From contig OW028579.1 in the NCBI GenBank assembly GCA_932294295.1, positions 3,939,370 to 4,003,369 of the forward strand: a stretch of 64,000 nucleotides of DNA. The letters run 5' to 3'. This document shows positions 12,958 through 22,641 of this stretch, piece after piece (within the stretch, counting starts at the first letter, position 1; the number at the start of each line of letters is the position of its first letter). The notes beneath the pieces are model-generated. The model was not told the origin of the DNA, searched no databases, and saw only the letters and a program-made list of their open reading frames with translations. Source of the stretch: Alitta virens (lineage: Eukaryota; Annelida; Polychaeta; Phyllodocida; Nereididae). The position numbers and the translations under genes are program-made.

Positions 12958-14149
12958 TATAGTAAAAACTCTTAGGCCCGGTCCAACGGCAACACACTGT
13001 GTTGGGCCCAAGTCACTGATATGCATACATTGTTATGTATTTGTTACTGAGTAAAGGAATTGTACAAGATGAGGTGGTTCACCCTGTATCACCTTTAACC
13101 ATTTTGATGACACTGTTTACTATGTTGGTTCCTCGAAGCCTTCACTGGCTGCCTGATTGCTCTATCCAGGGTTACCATCCTTGCATAAGAAATAAGGGCT
13201 TTCTCAATAAATTACAATTTAAATTTCAGAAAATCACTTATACCATTAGTTCCTAAATTCTGTGATGAAATTTAATGAGGCTCATGAAAATATTCAATGA
13301 TTATTACCTTTGCTACATGAGCAGCAACATGAGTTTTGCCCATCCCAGTAGGCGCTATGATGATTGTGTTCAGGCCTTCCAGTGGTGCTTTTGCGAGCTC
13401 TCTTTGATATGCTCGTAACTTCGATTCTTCTCTTTTAGAAGTTTGTCCTCCATCAATTTCCATCAGCCCTTGCCTTCCTGAGCCTTCAACATCATCCCAG
13501 CTACCTGTGAAATATTAAATGCAAGAACATAAACACAGATACATCCATTTTTAAGGGTGCATTGTTCATTGGATCTTCAGAGCAACATTTGCAGACAAAC
13601 AAAAAAGTAGATAAGGCATATTTATGTCATGAAGTAGACCTTATAAGGGCCTCAGTTTTACCCTAATTGACATTGATTTATTCATAACCCTAAATGACCC
13701 GATGACTTTCAAGTTGCTTGGATTTGTAACCAATCAGCAAAGGCTGAAAATAAAAATGTTTGTTGCATAGCCCTCAAAACGTAAGGGTTGCTAGGTCAGC
13801 CAATTTTTTTTTTTTACAATTAAAATACATAGTAATTTATTTGGAACTATTAAAAAAAAACTAAGCTTCAACCAATCAAGGTTTAACCACATTTGTAATT
13901 ATCCAAAGCTTGGTCCTCGATTAAAACATGCTCAATTATGTTCAAGGAATACAAATCATGCAAAATTGGGGTTTTATACGTTATTTTCAAAGCAATGTGA
14001 ACTGACGATCATAGAACTAATTTGTTAGGTCAGCAATACATTGCACATACGCAGCGATATCGTAAAAGTAGGTCACGCCATTTTCCAGGGACCCTGAAGA
14101 TTCAAGGGTCCCGGGCAGTGACAGAGTTATATTAATTGTAGCTTTTTCC

Positions 14150-15535
14150 AGATCATACACTTTCTCCCATGGTTAGGAAAAAAAAATTGTTGTCAGGCTA
14201 CATGTTACCGTTGATACATGGACTTCAGATGGAGTAGTTCATGATACTTACAAAAGAGTTAAGCGGAATTATCACTATAAGATAAGGGAGTTTAAATCAA
14301 AGGATTCTTCGCTAAGGCGATCAAAGACCGATGCACTTGCGAAAGATAATTCTCGTTTATTTTGGAATGAACTGAATAAAATGGTCCCGACCAAACGCCA
14401 GATTGAGATGGCCGATGCAAAAGAAGCTTTTTCATTTATTGCTAGAATGCCCTATTCCTTCGCCAATTATAAGACTGATACTTAACATGCATATTAGACA
14501 ACGGATACAAGCATCATGGATGGGATGCTTGTCTGATGAATTTGGAGCTACCAATAATGTCAAACAAGGTGGGGTTCTTTTGCCCATTATTTTTATCTTA
14601 TATTATGATGTGTTACTCCAGGAACTTACTGATGCAAAGTCTGGATTCCATATTGGTCACAAATTTGCTGGTGCCTTAAGTTATGCTGACTACTTTAGCT
14701 GGATTACAGTCTATGATTACAGTCTGTGAAAAGTACTCGCAAGACTATGGAATTACCTTTAATGCCTCAAAGACGTGTTGCTTTTGGAATTAAGCATACA
14801 AACTCACTTAGCCGCATTACACTCCATGGTAAGACTGTTGAATGGAGCAGTAAAGTGAAGCACTTAGGAAATCACCTTCTTGCAACTTTGACAGATGCCG
14901 AGGACATCAGGGTCAAATCCAATGAACTTTTTAGACGTACTAATAGTATATGTGCAAACTCCAAGGTCCAAAGGAAAGTTTTTTCCCGTTTGTTTGAAAG
15001 CAAATGCTGCTCATTTTATGGCAGTCAAGCCTGGGACTTGAGTAAGCCTTGTGTAAGCAAGCTAGAGACTGCCTGGAGGAAATGTTGCAAGCGTGTATGG
15101 GGACTACCAATGACAATGCCCACGGACATTGTTCTGTCGTTGTGCAGAAAAGCGAGCTTACTTGATCAGCTGGGTGTTAGGTTTAACAACCTTCTCAGGA
15201 ATATTTCCAAGAACAATAATTCAGTGACACAACTTATCCTGAACAACAGTTTTGTGTACAATGGAATTATAAACCGTAACAGTACATTTCTTGCATCACG
15301 TTGGCATTGTGCTGTTAGCTGTCTCCAGTTTAAGTTTAAACCGTATGTGCCAAAAGTGGTAGAAGAACTTATAGAACTTAGGGACAACACTATTGTCCTT
15401 CCAGGCTTCACTGTTGGGGAAACTGACTTTATGATTGAAAGTTTATGTAACAACAAATTTTAATTCATGATACATATTTACCAAATTGTACTTTATGTGC
15501 GAATAAAATGTTCATAATAATAATAATAATTTGTT
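14150..15535 (+). mobile_element. Non-LTR retrotransposon, antisense in RLR intron 4, left copy
   Basis: Degenerate LINE with a (TAA)n-like 3' tail near 15518. ORFs 14403-14729 and 14726-15463 hold late RT and post-RT sequence (GVLLPIIFILYYDVLLQEL, a degraded YADD as YADYF, then a long conserved C-terminal part with AWRKCCKRVWGLP). Compared with the right-arm copy it has lost several hundred bp just after KMVPTK. Confidence 0.85.
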
Positions 15536-15561
15536 AACCCATGTAAGGCCCATGAATTTAC

Positions 15562-16037
15562 CTGAAGCTTCCGGATAGGAGGTGTTATCTTCTGCAGAAA
15601 ATACTGATGCAGCTGATGAAATATCTTTCACGTGTGGCCATGACAAATTGTTGGCTCCATCTGAGTGATCAGTATGATGAACTATTAAGCTAAAGTACTT
15701 TTAGTGTTAAAATAAATTGATAATTAAACTGTACTTCACAATATCTTAATTAAATATACATGGGAAATACAAACCATTTAGTGGCTCAATATTTAGGCTT
15801 TTCACAGCTGTCTCATTGTTCGAAGATATGATATCTGCTTCATATGATATATCATACTTTTTGGTAGCGTAGTCTTTAATGCAGGAACTAGCCCGATTCC
15901 TAACTTCAGGGTCTTCATGGCATTGTGTGGAAAGTTTTTTCTCTCCTCCTGACAATAATTCAATGCATACTCATTGTTGTCATTCAAGGTGTTAGCTTTA
16001 AATTATTTAACTAAAGATTCATCTGTGGACAGATTGG
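15562..16037 (-). pseudogene. Left RLR exons 3-4: linker with nonsense and frameshift
   Basis: Exon 3 copy (15775-16037, 263 nt against 261 in the right gene) reads GTT AAA TAA where the right gene reads GTT AAA TTA, a stop after about 11 linker codons. It also lost one A in the GGAAGG stretch and gained 3 nt near the TATGATATATCA region, so the frame is shifted as well. Exon 4 copy (15562-15660) is full length at 99 nt with intact splice sites. Confidence 0.87.
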
Positions 16038-16418
16038 CTGAAGAAACAAAAAAATTATTTAAAAAAAGAGAGAGAGAATATATATCTGGGAATGTGTGAA
16101 CAATGTTAGCAGCGCACAGATGTCAATGTAAAGGAAATATGGCACTAAGCAGAGAAATGGGAGTGTTTTATTGTCCAGTGTGAAATGGAATGAACGCAAA
16201 TACATGATCATTTATGAGAAGCTTAAATATAAAGAAATGGATAACAATTAAAGCTCTCTTTAAAAAGAGTGTTGTACGAGACTTGTGTTATAATAATAGT
16301 GATAGCAGTATAGCAGAAGTTGCCTAGCCTTGTCTAGATTTAATTTGACAGAACATTTTTAATGAAACTGTGTAAGATTCCAATAACAGAATTATAGTCT
16401 TACCACCATATCACTTAC

Positions 16419-16598
16419 CAAATTCTGGCTCGAACTTCAATGCCAATTCCTTATAAGGTTCATGTACTTGTCCAGCCTCTAAAAGTACTTCACAAAATCT
16501 CTTCGGCCAGTCTTCCTTACCACTAAGGGCCATGTAATAAATAATACCCTGGACTTTCTGATTACGTGTGCTGTATTTCATCACTAACTCTATGTGAC
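16419..16598 (-). pseudogene. Left RLR exon 2 remnant: tail of CARD2 only
   Basis: The donor side is preserved and encodes YSTRNQKVQGIIYYMALSGK and LLEAGQVHEPYKELALK. The upstream part of the exon, its acceptor and all of CARD1 are missing. Intron sequence ending CTTTTGT is joined directly to exon sequence starting CACATAGAG, so this remnant has no splice acceptor at its 5' edge. Confidence 0.88.
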
Positions 16599-16683
16599 AA
16601 AAGGTCCAATATTTTGAAATGAAACGTCAATGCCAGAGAGTACTCATGAAAGATGTATATGCAAAAATGCAAGTCTCGCCATA

Positions 16684-16839
16684 GATGTATGTCCTACATC
16701 TTTGCGCCTGATGGGCTAATTCGGAACCATGGCAGTGATGGATGAAACAGCCATCCAACTTAGGTGCGACCAGGAATTGAACCCGGGAACCAGTGGTTGG
16801 AAGCCCAGCGAGCTACCACTGAGCTAGGCCCCCACCCCA
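16684..16839 (-). mobile_element. tRNA-derived SINE, RLR intron 1, left copy
   Basis: The minus strand has the head GGGGGCCTAGCTCAGTGGTA and box B GGGTTCAATTCC, which looks like a tRNA promoter. The 3' part is shortened. Lies next to the RLR exon 2 remnant. Confidence 0.85.
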
Positions 16840-17455
16840 TTCTGGGAAAAGAAGACACATACTTGGAGGTATATAATAGTCTCTTAGATATGAATTTTTT
16901 TAATTTTCTCCTCATCATGAAAACTTTGTTATTTATCATTGTTTATGGCTATGTGATTCCCAATTAGCACTATGCTATTTTAGACATATTTAGCAGCAGT
17001 TTTATACCTGCTTTTATAATATATTTATCATTTATAATAGATACTAAGTAGCCTGAAGATACAGGATTTTTTTATGAACAAGTATGCCATGCAATATGGT
17101 GTCATATTGCAGCCAGTCAGAGGTCAGGATTTCTGCTAAGAATCCATGGATGACCCACCTAATTTACTGTTTGTATCATAAAAATATATGCATGATGTAT
17201 GATATACTTATATCAAACATACATCAATATATAATATGCATGATGTATTTTAAATATTACATATGATGCACAGGCCTAAACTACTGTTCATATTATTATA
17301 TAAAATATATATATGCTCTAATACTAAGATATGTGTGTATAACTTAAAATCAATGTAAATATGATATGTTAGATATATAGTATTCAATAAAGTGCAATAT
17401 AAATAATATAACGTAATCATTATAATGTATATAATAACTATTATATACCCGCATA

Positions 17456-19950
17456 CAGATTCAGATTCAGATTTTTTTTATTTTGCCAAACAAAAAAATA
17501 TTTACAATTTATTTTCATATTTTCATTTATAAACATTTGTTGCGCAAAGAGACCTCACAAAGATAAATATATTTTATCGCTAGCGTGAGGCCACCTGGAG
17601 AGATCTATTAATATTACATAGTGAACATTAAATCAAACACCATCTGGAAATTACTCTCATCAGTAGTAGTCTCATCTACGTTACTCATCTCAAGTTAAAG
17701 AGTATATTGTTGAAAAGTATTATGAAGAAGCAGTAGGGACGACCATTTATACATATATAGCAATTTTTAATACTGCAGTCTGTGGAATAAGATGCTACAG
17801 TGCTATTTTTCACATATTTCTTAAATCCATCTAAACTATGTGTTTATAGTTTTTCTCTGTAAGTTATGGACATATTATTAAGGGATTTGATAAATCTATT
17901 CTTAATACTCTGTTTTGAAAATTCATGTTTAATTAAGGGAAGTCATAGTTGACCAGCTATTCGAGTTTCATAGTAATGAGGATCATCTCTAAATAGCAGT
18001 AGTAAATCAAGAAAATAGTGAGTCAAGGCATTGTTGAATCGTTTATGGCAGAATTTCAGGTCACACAGTGCACAGATATCATGGAATTTTAAAATTTTTA
18101 AATAAATACTAGTATGACAATTATATTTACTGTTAGTAAGAGCTCTGACAGCTTTTTTTTGTAAAATGAATATATTTTGACATTGCCAACCCCAAAGAAG
18201 AGCTCCATAGTTTAAGTGTGATTATACAAGGGAATTGTATATATGTAACAAGGCACAGAGAGGCAACATATTGTTTAATCTGTGCATAATGCACATCTAA
18301 ATTGGAAAGTTTTTTTTAATGTTTTTGACAATTTCTTTGTAATCATATCACAGTGAGCTTTCCAATTTAGATGTCTATCTAACATTTTGCCAAGGAAGTT
18401 AAATTCATTGACAAATTCGATAACAGAGTCTTCTATTTCAATAGTAGGAATTTGAACTCTTCCTTGGGGTGCGTGGGAAATCATGGCTTTCGTTTTGCTT
18501 TTGTTAATAGATAGCTTATTAGCCTTCATCCAATTTCTCACGCTCACCAACTCATCATTTAGATTTCTTTCACCCTGAAAAGTATTCAGGGAAGCAACAT
18601 GAGTTGTATCATCAGCATAAACAATGGGATGAAAGAAAGAAGTAGCATTGACAAGATCGTTGACATAAATGATAAATAAAAGAGGACCAAGAATGGATCC
18701 TTGTGGAACACCAAGCTGTAGTGGAACATGATTAGACTTGATATTGTCTACAACAACATATTACACTGTTAGTTAAATAGCTACGAAGTAATTTCACTGA
18801 AAGATCTTTCACGCCATAGTGTTTTAATTTAAACAGAAGTATTTCATGGTCCAGTGTATCAAAGGCCTTTGATAAATCAAGATAAATATTAAAGGGTACT
18901 TTTTTGACGTCCATTTCAGTGATGAACAATTCAACCAATTATTACGCGGCCAATTCTGTTGAGTGAGAATGTCTGGGCCTAAATCCATATTGACTTTTGT
19001 AAAATAATTTCAGAGAACTATAGTACTCATTAAGTTGATCATGAATAATGTGCTCAAAGACCTTTGATACACTGGGAAACAGAGACACAGGTCTATAGTT
19101 TTCGATTTTGTTCTTTTCATTTTTTTTGTACAATGGAACAACCTTGGCAATTTTCAATTTATCAGGGAAAATACCTGAAACAAAAGACTGATTTATCATG
19201 ACCATAATTATGTCACAAACTTCAGTTTTCACGTTTTGAAGTAACTTGGTTGACATCATGTCAAACCCACAACTGTTTTTAATTTTTAGAGACTATTACA
19301 TTTATTACAGTATTTCTATTTGTAGTATGAAACTTAAAATCTGAGGCAACTGGAAGATTCATATAGTTTTGGAAATTGATTCCATCCGATGTTCTTATTG
19401 TCTGTGCTAATTTAGTTCCTGCTTCAGCATAATATTCATTAAATGCATCAGCAATTTTCTGTTTGTCAGATATATAATTATAGCCACCACAAAACATTTT
19501 GGAAATTCATTTTTCTTATTTTGACCAATGATTGAGTTAATCATGCCCCATGTCTTTTTGATATCACTCTTATATTTAGCAAAATATTTCTCATAATAAA
19601 GTTTTTTGGCATGGTGAATGCTTTTCCTTAGTATGCAATTATAAGTCTTTAAATTTGTTTTTATATTACTATGTTGAGGATCCTGAACATTCGAAGATTT
19701 CAATTTGATAGAAAGCTTGTCTCTATAGGCTATGGACCTGATAATACCACTTGTTATCCATTTTGATTTCCGGTGTTTATGTTTCTCAAATTTTACAATT
19801 TTTTGTTGGAAGCAGAGTGATATTATTTCCACAATCAAAATTGTCAATTATACATAATTCATGCAACTTTTCTTTAAACTGTATCAGGGCATTGTCATGG
19901 TTAGGGGTAACAATAGTAGCATCTGTACAAAACAACATGCATAAGCCAGT
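17456..19950 (-). mobile_element. CR1/Jockey-like LINE, RLR intron 1, left copy
   Basis: Mirror copy of the right-arm LINE, on the minus strand, broken into fragments 19847-19407, 19497-19279, 19259-18942, 18938-18732 and 18550-18275. RT pieces include VVPLYKKNEKNKIENYRPVS and [17 protein letters not shown]. The 3' end is marked by an (AGATTC)-type tail at 17456-17480. More decayed than the right copy. Confidence 0.9.
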
Positions 19951-19963
19951 GTTTTATTGTTTA

Positions 19964-20658
19964 GATAGGTCACACATAATTGTAGACTAAATATTAACAA
20001 AGATATGGCCGGTTTAGTAATTCGTTTAACGATATAGTAATTCGTTTAAACGATTTAGTATTCCGTTTATACAATTTAGTATTTCGTTTATACAATTTAT
20101 TATTTCGTATATTCAATTTAGTATATCGTATATTTAATATAGTATATCGTATATACGATTTAGTACTTCGTATATACAATTTAGTACTTCGTATATATAT
20201 GATTTAGTACTTCGTATATTCAATTTAGTATTTCGTACATTCAATTTAGTATTTCGTATATTCAATTTTGTATATCGTATATTCAATTTAGTATATCGTA
20301 TATACGATTTAGTACTTCGTATATACAATTTAGTATATTGTATATACAATTTAGTATTTCACATATTTAGTATTTTGTATATACAATTTAGTATTTCATA
20401 TATACAATTTAGTATTTTGTATATACAATTTAGTATTTCGTATATTCAATTTAGTATTTCGTATATTCAGTTTAGTATTTCGTATATACGATTAAGTATT
20501 TCGTATATACGATTTAGTATTTCGTATATTCAATTTAGTATACCGTATATTCAATTTAGTATTTCGTATATACGATTTACTACTTCGTATATACAATTTA
20601 CTAAATCGTTTATACAATTTAATATTTTTTTTCTCATGTCCTAAAATGGCTTCCGTAC
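19964..20658. repeat. 21-bp minisatellite element at inner edge of left arm
   Basis: Starts TAGGTCACACATAATTGTAG, followed by GATATGGCCGGTTTAG, then about 28 units of a 21-bp repeat of the form TATATACAATTTAGTATTTCG (variants TATATTC..., ...GTATATCG), ending in TTTTTTTCTCATGTCC and GGCTTCCGTA. The unit is a multiple of 3 and stop-poor, so several spurious ORFs run through it on both strands. A second copy with the same flanks is at 44430-45198. Confidence 0.92.
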
Positions 20659-20664
20659 ACTTCA

Positions 20665-20935
20665 GCTATTTTACTTATAATTGGGGAATATCCTTGTATT
20701 TATGCTATTGTTTAAGATTGGGGTGAGACTTTGACTTAAGTGACTTGCACCTATCTTGAGAAACTTTGGAGAAATGTTATCAAAACCACTGGCCTTGTTT
20801 GTTTGTAGTGACTTCTATTTCTTTTTAGTTGTAGTGTCATTTACAGGTGTGAAATTAAACTGTTGGTTGTTGTTTACTTTATCATTGATCAACTTTATGC
20901 TTGGGTGATGTTTATAGTGATCTTGCACTATATTT
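20665..20935 (-). mobile_element. Fragment of another non-LTR retrotransposon RT
   Basis: The minus strand reads TNKASGFDNISPKFLKIGAS and then LTPILNNSINTRIFPNYK, the start of an RT domain (the NKA-G-D-IS element seen in CR1/Jockey RTs). It runs straight into the minisatellite element at 20658, which probably interrupted it. Too short to name the family. Confidence 0.7.
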
Positions 20936-21059
20936 ATGAAGTATTAAATATGTTAGTTACTTCTACAGGGTAGGTGACTAGTGTGTCAAATACAAATTTC
21001 AGGTCCAAAAAATTTTTCATGGTTTGACAAATTAAAATGTATTGCGGAGACCGCTGAAT

Positions 21060-21410
21060 TTTTAATATTTTTAAATTAAAATGCACTAGGCCAAGGAGGG
21101 GGGGGGGGAGGCGGTTGCAACCTCCAAACCCCCTCCTTAAATCCACCACTGAATTTTTTAATTTTATTTAGTTTATCATTATATGAAATTAAAGTTATGA
21201 GAGACAACACCTGTTGAGAGGCTTTATTGTGTATCTGGCAGTGGTGTAGCCAGAACTTAAAAAATGTGGGGGGGGGGAATATTATAGTTTAGCCTTTATT
21301 AATATATTATCTTGGTTGCTTTTTAAATGTGCCATGGAATGTTCTGACACATTTTTCATATTATAAATTCTTATTACAAAATTCGGCTGGGGGGGGGGGG
21401 GGGGTTCTAA
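21060..21410. other. Spacer region with long G runs
   Basis: Non-coding part of the palindrome spacer. G-rich tracts at about 21095-21112, 21268-21277 and 21389-21404 lie within otherwise AT-rich DNA. I see no gene. Confidence 0.6.
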
Positions 21411-21811
21411 CCCAAAAACCTCTCCCCTTGGCTATGCCCCTGCATTGAGTCTGCATGGATTCTTGCTTTGTTGTAGCCTACTGACTGGGGCTGGAGTGTG
21501 CAAGCCTGCTCAACCATGTACAAACAGATGGTTGTGGAATCAGGATGGTTGTATAATATTATCATAAATATGTCAATATGACATTACTTGACTCTTTCAA
21601 ATGCTTTTGATGCCTATATAATTCAATTATATTGAATGATGTTCATTTTATCCCAAAATTTCAGAAAAAAAACACACATAAATAGAGCAATACACAGTCA
21701 CACACATATAAAAACAGTATCAGCTAGTATAATCATTAAATAAAATGTAAGCCTACAATGTAATAGCCTGTACCTTTGCACCAGACTGATAACAAGTGAA
21801 GGAACCCATTG

Positions 21812-22214
21812 AGGACTATGTGGTATTTTCAATAAGATTTTTTGATTAATATATTTATCTCAATTAAGTGTGCAATGTACTGCAGTACTATTATATAATG
21901 CATACTCATTGAGGACTATGTGGTATTTAATAACATGAATAAAATAATAATTGATATAAGATTTTTTTTATTAATATATTTATCTCAATTAAGTGTGCAA
22001 TGTACTGCAGTACTATTATATAATGCATACTCATTGAGGACTATGTGGTATTTAATAACATAATTAAAATATAATAATTGATATAAGATTTTTGTTTATT
22101 AATAGGTTTATCTCAATTAAGTGTGGTATTTAATATGATTAAAATATTATACAATTTTTTTTTATTAATATGCCTATCTCAATTTAGTGTGCCATGTACT
22201 GCAGTGCTATTATG
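21812..22214. repeat. ~123-bp tandem repeat, about 3.5 units, upstream of RLR exon 1
   Basis: Units begin GAGGACTATGTGGTATTT and contain ATCTCAATTAAGTGTGCAAT and CTGCAGTACTATTATATAAT. Starts at 21812, 21912 and 22035, then a shortened unit. Lies about 300-700 bp upstream of the RLR start codon, in the unduplicated spacer. Confidence 0.88.
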
Positions 22215-22249
22215 TAACGCCAACTGTATACATGTGCATATATTTATAC

Positions 22250-22502
22250 TTTTGAACTCTCGCCTTTCCCGCTGCAATCAGTTCACAGTTTCTGGGAAAT
22301 CACCTAGAATAACCAGCTGAAAATTTCCATGGTTGTATGTGCTATGATGAGTCACATTTCGGGAAAAGTCTAAAACAGTACTTAGGAGTCTCTAGAGACA
22401 AGTGAGGCATTGGAATGTGATTATCATTATTAAAACACTAATTACACACTCGCCAACATAGGCCTATAATGCTGGATCTATGATATATTTCAACTGCTCA
22501 TT
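22250..22502 (+). promoter_or_regulatory. Probable promoter/5' leader of the intact RLR gene
   Basis: Region directly upstream of the exon 1 ATG and outside the duplicated arms. It contains a perfect STAT-type TTCTGGGAA (22290-22298, TTC-N3-GAA) and a perfect AP-1 site TGAGTCA (22348-22354). Both are plausible for an immune gene, but short motifs arise by chance. No transcription start can be seen. Confidence 0.35.
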
Positions 22503-22641
22503 ATGGCGCGAAAAGGTCACATCAACATCACGAAAGAAATGCTATGTCCATGGGAAGATCTCCTCATTACAACAGTAGATCCATCACAACTGCTGCCGTT
22601 TTTGCAGGAAGAAAGGATTTTCGATGGTTCCCAAGAAGCAG
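22503..22641 (+). CDS. IFIH1-like: RLR exon 1: start codon and first half of CARD1
   Basis: The ATG at 22503 is followed by G and opens a 46-codon exon ending at a GT donor (phase 1). It encodes MARKGHINITKEMLCPWEDL and then TTVDPSQLLPFLQEERIF, the first helices of a death-fold CARD. Residues WEDL and LLPFL fit the CARD core pattern. It splices to 25974, completing an Asp codon. I chose this ATG because it is the only one upstream in the frame set by exon 2, and because the following exon continues the CARD helices. This exon has no counterpart at the mirror position in the left arm. Confidence 0.85.

Larger units (their letters stand above)
8151..13504 (-). pseudogene. Left RLR exons 5-8: helicase domain 1, still open
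   Basis: Exons 13308-13504, 9601-9807, 8566-8745 and 8151-8304 have exactly the same lengths as their right-arm partners and no stop. Motif I is APTGMGKT (the family-typical Pro is kept here), DECH and LTAS are present. In exon 5, five of the seven arm-to-arm differences change the amino acid, which suggests weak constraint on at least one copy. The exon 8 donor is GTGACT rather than the GTGAGG of the right copy. Confidence 0.88.
451..16598 (-). pseudogene. Decayed RLR copy: CARD-less, frameshifted, mirror of the right gene
   Basis: Minus-strand copy of the 22503-41607 gene. Recognisable exons: 16419-16598 (remnant of exon 2), 15775-16037, 15562-15660, 13308-13504, 9601-9807, 8566-8745, 8151-8304, 7629-7724, 5988-6160, 4923-5064, 4434-4658, 2789-2956, 2387-2532, 1505-1646, 868-1041, 451-627. 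Splice sites are still GT-AG. Lesions: exon 1 and its promoter absent; about 337 bp lost across the exon 2 acceptor and both CARDs; TTA-to-TAA stop in exon 3 plus net +2 nt there; Gly-to-Ala in motif VI; 14-nt deletion in exon 15 leading to a stop before the second zinc pair. Expression as a CARD-less, LGP2-like helicase from the in-frame ATG at 13463 is conceivable, but it would still lack the zinc domain and carry the motif VI change. Confidence 0.9.
28..19963. repeat. Left arm of ~20 kb inverted duplication (palindrome)
   Basis: The reverse complement of this segment matches 22671-42023 almost throughout, including exons, introns and embedded transposons. Homology stops abruptly at about base 28 on the outside. 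On the inside it stops at about 19963, next to a 21-bp minisatellite element. In exon 5 I counted 7 mismatches in 197 nt between the arms, and in exon 6, 5 in 207 nt, so the arms are similar but clearly not identical. Arm-specific indels exist: a 1.67 kb transposon at 11291-12957, loss of ~337 bp in exon 2, and a deletion inside the intron 4 LINE. Confidence 0.95.

Noticed and set aside
16764..16967. RPGIEPG-type ORF (also 25598-25801)
   Set aside because: Translation of the SINE head, a common false gene in SINE-rich genomes.
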